A DNA stretch of 64,000 bases from Acanthaster planci (taxonomy: Eukaryota; Echinodermata; Asteroidea; Valvatida; Acanthasteridae), in NCBI RefSeq assembly GCF_001949145.1, contig NW_019091369.1:3887758-3951757 (forward strand), read 5' to 3'. Below the pieces are notes generated by a model. The model saw only the letters and a list, made by a program, of their open reading frames with translations, was not told the origin of the DNA and made no database searches. Position numbers and translations under genes: made by a program. Position 1 is the stretch's first letter; every line of letters begins with the position of its first letter. This document shows, piece by piece, positions 49,701-62,900 of this stretch.

Positions 49701-51263
49701 CTGCAAAGGAGTTCACCATGTGTAGTAATTAGAGTGTTTGTGTTTGATTTTTATGAGGGTCTGACATCAATAAGGGTCTTGGCTGTGCAAACAATACTGG
49801 AACCAGGGTAAATTAACTCAGCAAATGCGTTAAGGAGTACAAGCCATTAATGGGTTTCTGCAGTGGAGTTGAACAATAAGGCAGAGCCCTAAATATGCCA
49901 CCTCTCTGTCCAACAAATTATTATTGAAGTACTTCGGATATACCTGGACACCACGTATGGATTTCTGACAAAGCCAGTTCTGTATCTTGGTACTCTGGTC
50001 TAGTGATGACCGGCTGCTGTTAGCTGATAGTGTGGTGCTTGACCGACTGACTGGTGTTGACCATGGTCGCTTGGTCTCCGGCAATTTCCTTCTTGTGTCT
50101 CGTCTGCCAGGCTATGTTGAAACAAAACATTGCAGGAAAAAAATGAATCTCACTCAACGAACAATTTTCACAGTTCTCCTTCTGTGTATGTGTACCACAT
50201 GAGATGATAGAAGAGGGCCTTCAAAATAAATTACTCCAACAGCAATTTACTTTACACTGTACATGGAGAGATTGGTTATTTGTTAAATATTGAACAGAAA
50301 CGCAGCAAGCCTGATGTAGAATTTTGAGTGTCACTTGGTCAGTTACTGTGTTGTAGCACATACCTTGTAATTCCTGATCTAATTGGCTCAATGGCGATCA
50401 ATACTTGACAGCTTTAACCTGAAACTAAATACATGTATAATAAACAACAGAACTCTTGAGCGAAGCTTCAATAATTCACATTCAATTTATTATAGCAATG
50501 AATTAGATATTTTAAGGGCAGATGCTTTTTGAAGGAATACTTTCGTGATTGGTTCAAGCAGTAAGATTCATAAATCATTAGGTTACATGATGGGATATGA
50601 CTTAGACAAAGAATGATATTGTCAGGCAGTGAAAGAGATGCTGACTCTTCTTGAAGTGCTAATAAACCAACAAACAAGACAACTTTAAAGATTAAAAAAG
50701 AAAAATAATTTTTATCAAACTTGACTACACGTTTAATAATTGTGTAGGAAAAAATACTGAAAATGTGGTTATATTAATATTTAAATGGGTAATAATGCAA
50801 ATGTAGGCCGACATCAAATTATATCAATGTTTAAAACCCCTCAAAACAGGGCCTGGCCTCTCCGGTCAACATAGTCAAGGAAAAATGACAAGAATTGGTA
50901 GGCCTAAATAAACTTGGTTCTGCTGTGTTGTCTAAAGTATCTGCTGTAGAAATAACTAGATTAATCTACAAGCTCAACTTTTTGGTTGGGTTCAGGGAAA
51001 AAAGATTTTGACAATCAATTCATTTCGGAGCTCCTGACGCCAATTTTGACGGGCGTGCCACTGCTTATAAATAGAACGAACAACAGCTTTTGTGTATTGA
51101 AAGTACACCTTGTACAGCTAGTAGTAGACTAGACTGTATATACCACACTTCGAAAACTTACCGATGATTTTATTCGTTCTGTCGGTCTGACATCAGCCAC
51201 TAGTGCTTCGTGTAATTGTGGAGAATGGACCTTTATTCCACAGCACCTTTCTCCTGTAGCCAT
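46717..51263 (-). CDS. FAM228: FAM228-family protein, 7 exons, 335 aa
   Basis: Homologue of vertebrate FAM228A/FAM228B, a family without a known biochemical function. Exons in transcript order: 51162-51263, 49944-50111, 49007-49084, 48676-48870, 47768-47936, 47261-47405, 46717-46867. All phases join to 1008 nt. The first 90 residues are Ser/Thr/Arg-rich and probably disordered. The conserved region starts near residue 115: DVDNFLTEKSFLDLRKKEML then YKKWNERIFAPLEEQI, a helical charged segment, followed by VSLDVYDPKEYDPL and the hallmark DPLIAQQRNRNEEDRTIIRC RTG. The C-terminal part has a WLAMPLHDIESPVR block and FNDCHFDFEEWSKLPFDP. No signal peptide or membrane segment is seen. It lies head-to-head with PFN4. 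Recognition rests on remembered family motifs, not a search. Confidence 0.85.
48151..48411. mobile_element. hAT-type MITE, 261 bp, in FAM228 intron
   Basis: The left end CATGGGTGTCATGG is imperfectly mirrored by the right end CCTTGTGATGCCCATG. The flanks are TTTCTGAG (48143-48150) and TTTCTGAA (48412-48419), an 8-bp target duplication with one mismatch. Poly-G and poly-C tracts occupy the interior. It shares the GGGTGTCATGG string with the MITE at 25916. It lies in the intron between exons 47768-47936 and 48676-48870. Confidence 0.7.
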
Positions 51264-54200
51264 CTCTGTTTGATAGTTAATTTACCATTGAGAAGTTTTC
51301 ATAATTACAATCTATGGGGATGCATGGAGCTTATTCACCAGTTCACGAAGTCGACGGTACGCGTGGAGGCATGTTGACTGATTAGTGTAGCTAGCTTTGT
51401 TGTTGCTATGTTCAGTTTATAGCCCAACACAACTGGCAGTCGCCCAATTATGAGCGCACAGTCTATAGACAATCTCGATCTTGGCAGCTCTAAATAGCGC
51501 TCTCTTGGGCGATAGACTCGAGCAACTTTAGTGGTGTCTCGCTTTCATGACTTTGATTTATTCCATAGTATATAAACATAAGGTACGTAAAATGTATTAT
51601 GCTCGATTTTGAAGACAAAATCTGAAGAGAAATACACATGGAAGCCAGGAAAGTGCCGAAACAGTGCAATTGAAATGACTCACCGAAATGCGCGGCAGCA
51701 TTTAGCAAGTTTATTAAACTACCATAGATACAACCTTTGACCTGTTTTGACAGCGCCATATTGAAATTCGTGCCATGCCTGTTTCTTGTCGTCTGCATCT
51801 GAATCAGGATTTGAATCACTAGGCCTAAAATTACATGTAAATACTACAAGTTCATGAACTTGGCTCAGCAGTGGAGTAAGTTGATTTTTTTTGTTGGAAA
51901 GGTTACTTTTGAGATGCCACTTTGTTAGTTATGTGTACAAATTGTTCGAATTAATTTGACATAAAAATGTGGTCAGAGCCCGAGCGCTGACCGGTTGAAC
52001 AGCTACAGCGCAACTCGGCATGCTCAGCCAGTGGTCACCGCTGGTGCTTGGGGCCATGGGGGATTTCCTTCCTCCATAGCCAGTTTGGCACTGGCCGTGC
52101 AGTCATGGCAGTGGCAGCAGTGGTGAATGGAAGCATACCTCCATGATGGAAGTAATGTCAGTGAGAATTTCCTTTTTAGCCTAGGCCTGTTGAGCGCAAT
52201 CTTCAAAAGTGCAAATGTAAAATTTGTCATGTTTGTGCAACTTGAACTTGTCTTGGACAGTTTTCATGGTTTCCTTGTGCAATTCTTCTTTGGTTGTAAC
52301 ATTACTTGTCATGAAGTTGAAACGTTAGCCTACAAATGTATTTTTTGCAGACAGGGAGTGCTTGCTTTTCACTTCACCCAGTGCAAATGTACATGCAGGG
52401 TGCTGGGATGGGGGCGAAGGGCAAATGCATTTCATTTTCACAAATTTTTGTGAAGGAAATGTGTCACAACTGATGCACAAAGCATCGTGGGTTATTTGCT
52501 GTCTTTATCAACACATACTGTACATGCGCACATGGACATGGTCACCCTTGACCTTGTTATCATTCATATGAGCTCTGTCCAGTGAGTGGTCGATAAAACT
52601 TATGCCATTTGCCCTTCCCAGCACCCTGTGTGTGCTGGGTACAGAGCAAAGGTTGAGTGCCAACTTTAAAAGCACATAATTTTTGCATCATGCTGCTATT
52701 TTTTTTATTTTTAGTGAGCTGTGGTGAGCATTTTGATGGAGGGGTTTGGATGTTGGGATAAGGCCACTGCTTTTGTCTGGCAACTCGCAGTAGGCCTACG
52801 TTTGAGCAGTATGTGATACCTTTCTTCATTTGACCAATTTTATGATCTGCAAAAGTGCAAAATGTCCATAAATTAAACCCACAAAATGTGTAAGCTTTGA
52901 AATTAACATTTTCTAGTACCATCATAATAAAATAAACATGTTTTATTGATACACAAAGTTTCATTTTTCATCCCTGTGATACTTTTTAAAACCTTTACCT
53001 GTGAAAGTGTCCCATACGTAATTAATATAAAATTTAAAATTATGTCACTTTGTGCTTTGCCAGGCTCTAAAAGTGCAGTGGTGCACTTTTGCTGAAGTTC
53101 CCTTTCTGAATTTGTTCTTCCTACTGAAAATAAAGCCCATGCATCTAATTGACAGTATGCTTCTTTTTCTGACTTGTGTCTCTAGTAGATTTCTGTGAAA
53201 GGGAAGTGAGCCCGTTGTTCTTATGAAATGTATATGAATTTATACACTAGGTCAAGAAACCAAGCTGACATTTGTCAGGTTGGGAATTGTTTAAGTCGCC
53301 AAAAAACAGTGCGTATCCAGTGTTTTAGAGGTATTCAATGAATTAATTTTTTTAAGGAAAGAAGAGTGCTTCACACTGATGCATGTATGATGAAAGCCTT
53401 GCGTAAACAGGGACTGGTAACAGAGATGCTGCTACTTTATTCTAGGATTAGACACAAATTTGCATAAAAAAGCAAATGACCATTAGTGTTACTGTTTGAC
53501 TTAGCCGCAGAACTGGTGTTCAGTAGTGTGAGGCAATGTACAGTATTGTTTGCATAACCACATAAAAGCTGATTCTCTTGGTGGCTGTCAGTGGACAGGT
53601 TGGTAAACATTTGTTTTCTCCTTCTGGCATCTCAGTTTGTCTTTAAATTGAGCTCTATTATCTGAGAGGTGTCTTATGATTGGCTGGAGATTCTGTTTCA
53701 ACACTTGCATGTTGGGCGAAAGTTGGCCAAGCATTGGGCATGCCTTCTGGTATGTGTACCAATATTCATTGCACAAGGAAGAGGTAAATGTTTGTAGCTA
53801 GGTATCCTATTTGTATGGAAAACAAAACTTTGTCACATGATTCTGTGTTGTGGTGTGTAAGTTGATGATGACATTTTTTTGTCGAAACTTAATCTAGAGG
53901 AGGAAGTCACTGTCTGAATTCCTTGAAAACTGTTCTTGAAATTTATTTGATACATGTACATGTATTATGCATGCATAAGCATTTGTTCCTTGGCTGTCAC
54001 AATGAAAAATTGACTAGTCCCTGCTCAAAAAGGCACAGCTTGTAGTTACTGGTCTTCATGTGAAAAGGTGTCTGTTGAGCTGACTTTGCTTTTGAAAGAG
54101 ATTGAGATGCAAAAAACAAGGCCATGGCTGTAATTCTGAGGTCATCACAACTCGCCATGGGAATGGAAGCACTGGCACTTCTTGTTTCATTCTTAGAAAA

Positions 54201-57200
54201 AGATGATTTAAGAGGAGATAACCCAGAGGTGAGTTTAGTATTCTCCTGATAGTAAGACTCTATGTGCAGCATCCATACAGTGAGATTATGTTGTTAATGC
54301 TTTAACCTGTATTTAAGTGTACATCAGAATCTTCAAAGGAAGAACTCTTCAAGAAGGAAAGAAAGAATGTGTAATTTGGTAAGATTGGCCTACATGTACA
54401 TGGACATTGAAATGTGTACCTGAAAGAGAAAGGTGTGATGTAATTTGCCTGCTAACTGACTGTCCAATAACAACACACAGTTCTAATTGTTCAGCGGAAA
54501 CCAAGGGTAAACTTTAAGCAATTGTATCTCCTGAAAGCGAGGGGATGTTTGTACCACCCAAACAGCTTGATGTAGACTGCCACTGGTTGTAATGACAGGA
54601 TATGAAAGCTTGTTCCTTTAGAATAATACAGTGGGCTTAGAAACCTGTTACCTGTAGCTAGAAGGAGATTTGTCACTGACTGATAAAAACTACCTACACT
54701 AGCTCATGCCCATTGGGTAGCAAGCCGCTCAAGTGAGGTAGGAGATAAAAAGCTTTTCAGTTGAGGTAATCATGTTTTGTTGTTGGACTGGCCTTATCCA
54801 GTCTCTTTCCAACAAGACAAAGAGGGGGTGGTTTAGTAAATGTACCTGTTGCATCTTGTCATTTTGTTTTGAGGGCGTAGACTCACTCATCTACCGGGGA
54901 CTTTAGTTGCCTTTGATGAAGTCTTGTTTTGAAAAAGAATCCTTGATGAATGATGATCATTGTAGGACTCCTGTCCCCAGTACTGCTGTCTTTGGAGGTA
55001 GAGCAAGTCAACCGTAAAATTTGGAGTATTTTGGCCTGACCATAGAGCTTGGATTCAGAATTTGACACCATATAGCCTTGCAGCATTTGCCAGTGTTTTT
55101 TGCTGTACTTTACTGAGGTTGGCAGGATCAATGCACTGGTTGTATGTAACAAAATCTCTTGGTGGAATGTTGTACCAGGGTTGTACCAATGAGTAGAGCC
55201 ATGTTGGATGTTACACAGCACTCTTCTCATCAGCCAGGCTTTGTTATTTCCTGTGAGGAATGTCTGCGTCACGTAATAATTGCAGTCATGTTGCATTGAA
55301 CTGGAATAGTCATTCTTCAGTTTATCCATTGGATCAAACTTTTGAAATGTAATGACTGATCACTCATTCACGGTTGATCTTCTCTCTTCATCTGTTCCGG
55401 TAAGTGTGGTAAATGCCGAGTGATGGAGGATTAACAGTTAATGAGTTATGCAATAATGTATGTAATAACAGTTGTTGTCTTCTCTGGCTTGCATTACTGA
55501 ATATATACTCAAGCTCTGTACCTGGAAAGTTTTGCATTTGAGATTTTCTCACTGTACAACAACCCACACGTACTATTCATATTGGGTATCAGATTATAAA
55601 AAGTGAACTTGGTTGTCTTTTATATTGGTTTGTAAACTCAGAGCTGATGTCTATACATGTTTCGGTAAAGCAAAGCAATCCTGATGAAGAAATCAGGATG
55701 GAAACAAGAATGCATGTAATATAGTGTACATGTACACTGAGTCTTGTCGGAATTTTACCTTGTGCCTCTTTTTTTTTTTATTGACAGAATACATCCTAAA
55801 AAAGAATCATTTAAGTTTTGCTCTTTGTAGTGTTTACTAAAAATCTGTAGTTAATGTTGAATTAAGCATTGTGTTCCCTTTAATCGATTTTTACATGAAA
55901 ATTGTTTCAATTAAAGAAAAATTACTACATGTACTTATTTCATTTTTTGAAGCAAAAAATGCTACCCAAATCAAAGGTAAGGATTTTCATAATGAAGTAA
56001 ATGTTGCTTTGTCCATATGGCTCACATACCTACCACAGAGTTTAGATCAAGGTTTTTAAATTGAAGGGAAATAAGTCATTTTAAATAAACATGAATATTT
56101 GAAGTGCAAAACCGTTTAAAGCATGTATGCCTTGTTAAGTTCAGCTTTCTGATACTTCAACAATAGATGGCGCTATTCACTCTGCATAATACTCAATTGT
56201 GTGACTCCCTTCCTAGTTACTGTTGCTAAGCACAAACATAGTGCTTAGGGAATGGGAGAGTGTTTACTTTCTTGATAGAAGGTGCTCATTTGCATGTCAA
56301 AATCTGTGGACTGAAGTGTGGTATCAATTGTAGAGATCAAGCCTTTCACTTGGGGGGGATTCCCTAAAATAAATTATTTTCAGAGATTAGAAATTTTTGT
56401 CAGTTTTAGAAGACCTCCAACTTCTGTAGCCTGTGGTGACTCCAAGCATATGATTTCTTTATGTGCATGCAACACTGCACTCATTGTGTTCAGTTTGCAA
56501 AGAATGGTCTGAATGCAGCAGCAGGTGGGGAAGATCGATCTCTCGCTTGAATGATTAATTGATTGAATTCACAGACTGATTGAACAGCACCACAACGAGT
56601 GTGTACAGTTGGATGTATTGTGCTACATGTATGCATACTTTCGCCAATCCTACACGTACAGTACGTGTAGCTTCATGTGTGCCAGAAATTGAATGTTCTT
56701 GTAGTAAGTTGTAGTAAGAGAGAGCACCGAGCACTGCTTCTATAAATGCCTAAAGTAGAGGAACATATTTGTGGTGTTTGTATGTCAACATTTGACAGTG
56801 GAATTTGATCCTTGGGATTGTCAGCAGCTTCAAGATTTCTACAGAATGAGTTGGTGCTGTTGGACTACCGGTAGCTTGTGACACCTGCTATTGCCAGATT
56901 ATCAACAGACATATGGAACAGAGATAAAGCTCCACTAAAAGCACCTGTTTGATGATTTCCCATTTATTTGTGTCAACATATAATTTCCTTTGATCGTGCT
57001 GATACTGTCATGGTTGAAATTGGAGATTACATGCGCTTGGATCAAATTGAGGAGTTGGTCAATCTTGTCATCAACCATATCGATCCAGAGATACCGCATA
57101 GGCCAGCACAGGTATAGGCATATAGATGGTTTATTGTCCATTACTTTAATAGATCTGATGCGTTTGATATCACATTCTGTTAATCTTGTCACACACATCA

Positions 57201-58083
57201 ATTCAACACAGGTACATGTAGGGCTGCAAATGGTCTTTACTGAAGCTATAGACCAATTCGCTAACCCCGTTACTTGTGGAGTTCATGTTATTCAGGTGCA
57301 CATTCCTAAACTTGACACATGCGTTATTTTAGTTAGCAGTGTGCACCCGTTGGCTAAGGAAGCATTTCAATGCGCATCTCTTTTGTTCACACGCATGGGG
57401 ACACCGCAGTAATGGCTCCTGATTCTTGTCAGTGAATCGGTCTGTACATGTACATGTAGATCTGTTGGACCAAGATTTTATTCAACATTTCCCCACAGTC
57501 ATAACTTTGTGATCTGCCTAGACTGCTGTCTTTGATAAAATTTGCCATTTTGTGGCTATGACTTCAGTTTAGCCGTAGCCTTAAATTTCTGAGGCAAAAA
57601 ATAGCGGTAGTAAGAGACTTGCCCATTTTTAAACACAACTTTACATCCAAGATGGTGGAACCTCGAGTCAAAGTGGTTCATGGGATATGTGTGATGACTG
57701 CATATATTAACAATCTGTAGATCAGACGAAGCCAACTTGTAAGGATTTCTTTCATCTTGGCTGCAGTCTAGAGGTATACATGTACCACGTGCAGCAGAAT
57801 ATAAGAACAGTTGTTCAGATCTTGAAAATCATGTTGTCATGACTGTGTGGATAACTTGAGAGATAAGCTGGACACATTACCTCATATGTGCACTGATATG
57901 AATGTACATTATCATTTACATGTACATGTACACATGCAACTTTGTCTTTATGTGAAAGAATATGCCTAAGCTTAGGAAGAGGGGATTTTGATATCCCCCA
58001 AAGCAACGTGTCTTTGTAGCTGGACTGTCATATTTCCAGTGGAAGCATGGTTATTTTGAACCTCATTTCCTCTAACATTCTAG
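51264..58083. other. 6.8-kb spacer between divergent FAM228 and PFN4
   Basis: No coding exon recognised. Sequence just above 51263 should contain the FAM228 promoter. The PFN4 first coding exon starts with an acceptor (TTCTAG, ending 58083), so one or more PFN4 5' UTR exons must lie upstream in this spacer, possibly close to the FAM228 promoter. Confidence 0.5.
52396..52628. repeat. Inverted-repeat element
   Basis: CAGGGTGCTGGGA ... AAGGGCAAATGCAT at 52396-52430 is mirrored by ATGCCATTTGCCCTTCCCAG CACCCTG at 52602-52628, with a 7-8 bp insertion in the left arm. It is probably a small fold-back transposon relic. Confidence 0.5.
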
Positions 58084-58095
58084 GACCGGGTGAAG

Positions 58096-59985
58096 ATGAA
58101 CCAGTTACAGAATCTCCTCCATAGTGCCCTGATTGCCACAGGACATGTGGAGAACAGTGCCATCATCAGACGGAGAGACGTCTCACTACGAGCCAGCTCA
58201 GCTGGGTTCACGGTAGGTGGATTGAGGCCACAGTATATGATTCTTGTTTTTGGGGAAAGGGCTACATGCAAGTGAAGATAAGTTTTCCTCTATCCTCATA
58301 TTTCTTTGCAAGGAGTCTTGCGAGTATGCTCGTGTAAGAGTTCTTGTTCACTGTATCTTCTTTTAGTTGAGCACTGATCAAATTCAGCGTTTCATCGATG
58401 CCTTCAAGGACCCATCAGCTACCAGAGAGAAGGGCTTGTACTTCAATGATCGTATCTATCAGTGTGTTCGAGCAGACAAGAGCTCCATCTATGCCAAATC
58501 GGTCAGTTTTATTGTAATTGGGCCTCACTTTATTCAACAGTTCCACCCCTTCCCTTAGCTAAGGCCGTCCCTGAAACGGGCTTCCAAAGCTAAGGCTAGG
58601 TCTGATGTCTTGGTGTCTCAACGTATTTCCTATGGAGCAAAGTCTTAGACCTAGCTCTAGACAACAGATTCGGACGCAGCCTAAGTTTTTGTCAACTGAA
58701 AACACAAAAAAGACATTCCAGGGTTGTGATGTCATTCACATTACATTGCCTGTGCCACACGTAGTACTGTTGTGTTGCGCATACTGATATTATATCAATC
58801 TGGAATACGGCCGATTCACAATAGTGCACCTCCAAGAGTTTGCAATGCGTTGGCCAATCACAACGTGCAAAATTTGTTGACTCAGTGTGCGTTTGGAAAG
58901 GGTCGACAGATTTTGCACGTTGTGATTGGCCAATGTGTTGCAAACTCTTGGAGGCACACTGTTATGAATCGCCCATATTGTTCATAAAAGACTACTCGGT
59001 TACATAGGTAGTTTGCAGTCTACCATCCACATTCATCCACACATCCAGCCATTTTTTTGAAAAGTTGACCAACTTGTGTGATGTTAAATGACAAATTTAA
59101 CACATTTCATTCACTGTTGTTTGTTTCAGGACAAGATTGGTATTGTTCTTGTCAGGACAGCTACCCTCATCATTATTGGTACATACAATGATAACATGTT
59201 CCCAAGTGTTTGTGTGGAGGCCGTGGAAAAACTAGGTAACTTGGATCTGTGGTTCTTCTCTTTCTTTCTGTCATCAAAGTTAAAAGTTATAGTTTTAGAC
59301 AAAGATTTTGTACATTTGCCAAAATGATGAGATGTCCTGTCAGTGGAGGGTGTGCTTGGGTAAACTGTAATTGATCAACCAATTACAATCAGCCATTTGT
59401 GAGTTCAGTTTAATAAAATCTGGTACATTGTGTTGTATGATTGTACATAAACGTAATAATTTGAATTCCCCACACTAACGACACTGTTGCTATACCCCGT
59501 GATTCGGGGCAACTTTTGCATAGAGACCACCATCTCTGGAATGGATTGGTTCCTTTGTGCTGTTCTAATCCATGGAGAACAGTGTCTTGTTGTAAGGCGT
59601 CTCTTACGTAACTAAGCAAAGCTTTCTACGAATCACGAGGTATAGCTACAGCGTTTTCAGTCTGTAGAATTCAAATTATGTTCACATGAATTTAAAGAAC
59701 TCAATGTACCAGATTTTATTTAAATTTAACTCGTGAAAAGCTTATTTGGCCATTTTGAGTCTTAAGGAGTGCCAGAATAAAGAAAAGAATCTGCAACCCT
59801 GAATAATGATGATTATTTATATCTGAAGTTCCAGAGAGCATTGTTCAGCTGTAATTACAGATAATGATCTAATCTATGGTTTTTATCTAGGCCTGGGGCT
59901 TTTGACACAAGTCATCATTTACAGTAGTACCAACTGTGTTATTTTAATTTGCACAGCATCTTACTTCAAAGAGAAAGACAAGTGA
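58096..59985 (+). CDS. PFN4: Profilin-4 (PFN4), 4 coding exons, 128 aa
   Basis: Small profilin-fold protein. Profilin-4 is the testis-type profilin, which in vertebrates has weak or no actin binding and binds acidic phospholipids. Coding exons: 58096-58212, 58367-58501, 59130-59235, 59957-59985. They join to 387 nt (human PFN4 is 129 aa). It begins MNQLQNLLHSALIATGHVEN (human starts MSHLQSLLLDTLLGTKHV). Other matching blocks are EKGLYFNDRIYQCVRADKSS IYAK, GTYNDNMFPSVCVEAVEKL and a short charged C-terminus. The family-typical GLYF...CVRAD and MYPSICVEA patterns separate it from profilin-1 to -3. An acceptor at 58082-58083 shows that the first coding exon carries 12 nt of 5' UTR, with more UTR exon upstream. 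Introns 2 and 3 each contain a fold-back element. Confidence 0.93.
58804..58978. mobile_element. Fold-back MITE in PFN4 intron
   Basis: Two arms of about 75-80 bp are near-complementary: the left arm has CACCTCCAAGAGTTTGCAA and GGCCAATCACAACGTGCAAA; the right arm is their reverse complement, with about 85% identity. The loop is about 20 bp. A TA flanks each end next to CGGCCGATTC and GAATCGCCCA, which fits a mariner-like MITE. Confidence 0.8.
59401..59732. mobile_element. Fold-back element of about 330 bp in last PFN4 intron
   Basis: TAATAAAATCTGGTACATTG at 59411-59430 is mirrored at about 59702-59722. ATAATTTGAATTC and GCTATACC-CGTGATTCG near 59456-59510 are mirrored near 59630-59683. The long imperfect arms make this a diverged inverted-repeat transposon. 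Confidence 0.7.
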
Positions 59986-62900
59986 TTCCCAACACCAAGG
60001 ACAGCAGATGGATTACCAACATGACCAATCCCTGTGTACTGCAAGGTGCTGATGTCAAAAGGAAGCCAGGCGTGAAAAGTCTGGTGATGCTCTCTCATCA
60101 GTCATCCCAAGAGGAGAGGTTCATTATAACTTGGGAGTGTTTAACAGTGAGGAGAACCTGAAGCAGATGGAGGATTCTAGAGAAGATGCCACAGTCTTCT
60201 GATCAGCATTGAGCTTTAGCATGAATGGCTGGTATATCAGGCATGAGGTACATTGATTGCATGAGTGCATCTTCTTAAATGCCATACCACAGCGTATAGG
60301 TTCTGGCCATCATAAATAATAATAATAAAATGGATTTGGCAAACGCCCTCCGTTAAATTAACCTCAGGGCGATTTACATTGATTATCCAACAAGACAGAG
60401 ATACATGAACATTTAAAATGAGCGATACATCAAATTAAACATGAGTAGTTACATGTATTAGTATACCGCATAAGAGGTATTCCACTCAGGGGAAAGTCTA
60501 TTTGAGGGAAGGAGGCCAGGCATGGAGGATCCCGCAGACACACGACACCCTGTTTAAAAGATGCCACAAGGCCGGCTGTTTCCGAGCAGCTTAAGGGCCT
60601 GTGCCCTGTTAGTATCCTCACAGGTCCGCTAACCACTGGGTGATGAGGGGATGGTGGTGCTGAGTGTCTGGTCAATCACCCATCAATGTGTGTAGGAAAG
60701 TTAGAACAACACGTACTTGCACCTTATGCTTTTAGCGGTGGGTTCAATTACTTTCTGAGTTGAGTTGGGTTTTTATCTCATCCCCACCGTCTTACTTGTT
60801 AGACACAACACACAAGGCCAAAACTGGTGATAAACCCTCCGTACTGATTTCAACTTTCACTCTGTGGAGAATATTGGGAGATGCTACTTGGCATGAGTTA
60901 TTGGTTGATCTGAGTCAATGGGATTGACCTTAATAACAACTCACTTTGTCACTTTGTCTTTGTTTGTGTGTTAGTGAAGTCTCAAAACAGGCCAATTGAA
61001 AGCAGCCAAGAAACCACTGTTTCTCTGTTAAAATACCGTATATCAAGGCTGCTAAATTCAACTTAGTCAAGTGCACTAACTTCAACAGACTTGTGCCTCA
61101 CGCTAGACCAAGATAGCAGAAGATCATTGAGTTAATGTGAGCACTGATTAGGATTATGTCATTTGATTCAGTGACTGGAGTAGGAGACTACTAGTTTGAC
61201 CCCAACTGCAAAGGGTCAGTATGCCAATTGCTATGGCAGTGCATACACAGTGTGCATGTATATGTGTGTGTGTACATGTATGTGTGTGTGCTCCCTGTAC
61301 TTGTACTTCTGTTCTCAATGGAGATATATGAATAGCAGGTGCACATTACCATGATTATGTAGATGTTCTGTGGTTGCGATAGGCAAACAAACAAATAACA
61401 GCCCAGCATGGCTCAAAGTTAGTTCTGTAGATGACCAAATAAGGCAGTCCTGGGTCGCCATTGATAAGATATGGACATGCTTGTGTCAAATTCCAAGTGA
61501 CCTACTCCCAAATTTTGCAAGGAAATCTTCACACTAAAGTTTGCGTATTGGATTGAAAGTTTGTTTAGTGGATTGGTTGATTGTACCACTTGGCTGTTCT
61601 CACTGCCGATGAACTTTGTACCACTGCTGTAAAAACTAGAACACTCTTGACACTTGACACGAAGGTATTTTGTTTGGCCCTGATCATGCCAGTCATAAGT
61701 AAATACAGAAACGGTAGTGGTTGAATGGTTTCATATACTCACCTGTCTAAGGGAGCAAACAATGAGATATTGAATGTGGTCTTGAGATCCCTTGACACCA
61801 TTGTTGGTTTAACAGTTTCACATTCACACATTACAGGTACATGTATGTTCAATTGGAGCTCCTCGGAAACTGACAGGTGTTATAGGGAAGTGTGTACACT
61901 ATTTGATGTTTGGAACTGGGAAAACTGTCCTGTACAGTCACAGTATACAGATGATGTTAATAAATAGAACTCTTGCATGCAATATATTTATTCAGCAGTA
62001 TCATTTGAACACAGGGTGATGGATGTTGCATTGGTCAATGCTTAGTTAATGCAGCAGCAGGATGATACGGGTGTAAACGCAGGTAATATCAAGAACAGTT
62101 ACAATTCATAAGTTAAACAATCTGTACAGAGTACACCACTCAAATTAATTCCATTGTATTTCATGATTTTCCTTTATTGTTTAAGCAGGAATTTCTAATC
62201 AACTTAGATCATGCCAATCAGTATACATGATAACCATTAGTTCACAAATATTGTATCCTAGTAAACCTGCTATTGATCTGTTTTTATTGTTTGTATTTTT
62301 ACTTGGTCAATTGTTTGGTTGGCAAAAATTTACAGTGCATACCTTTAAAGAAGAAAGAATGTACATGTACTTACCTTCCCAGTCGCCCAAATTTGGGGCC
62401 ATGAACTAACTACGTGTGGTATTTATGTCAATGATGCTGCAGTGAAATTCTATCACTTCTTGTCATGTTATCCCTCAGGTAACATAACCTGTAAATATCT
62501 TGAAATGCCAGCTTGCTGTTCAATCTGAGCCAGTCTTGACGGTTAAGAATTCTTTGCCTTGTAACTAATGATTTTAACATATTGTCAGGATTTGGACTGG
62601 GGTGTTGAGTGAAGCAGCTACCAGTGAATACATTAATTAAAGATGGACTTGTGAGAACTTTATCTTTAGATCGGCATTGGGTGAATAAACTTGCGATGAT
62701 TTTTGTCTCGTTAAAAATCATAATATTCATAATTTGGTATATGTGTGTGACAAAAGAGAAATGGTGATGGTATTTTCAGAAATCAGCGGCTCAAAATGCT
62801 TTGTGGTGGGAATTTTATTTGAGAACATATTTTGTGCATCTTTATACGTCTTTTAAATATAAGAAAACTATCTGACATCTGTTTTGGTTACTGTCAAAGA

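Noticed and set aside
54883-55329. 148-codon open frame on the minus strand
   Set aside because: No recognisable motif or splice context. It is a chance frame in spacer DNA, although its length would justify a database search.
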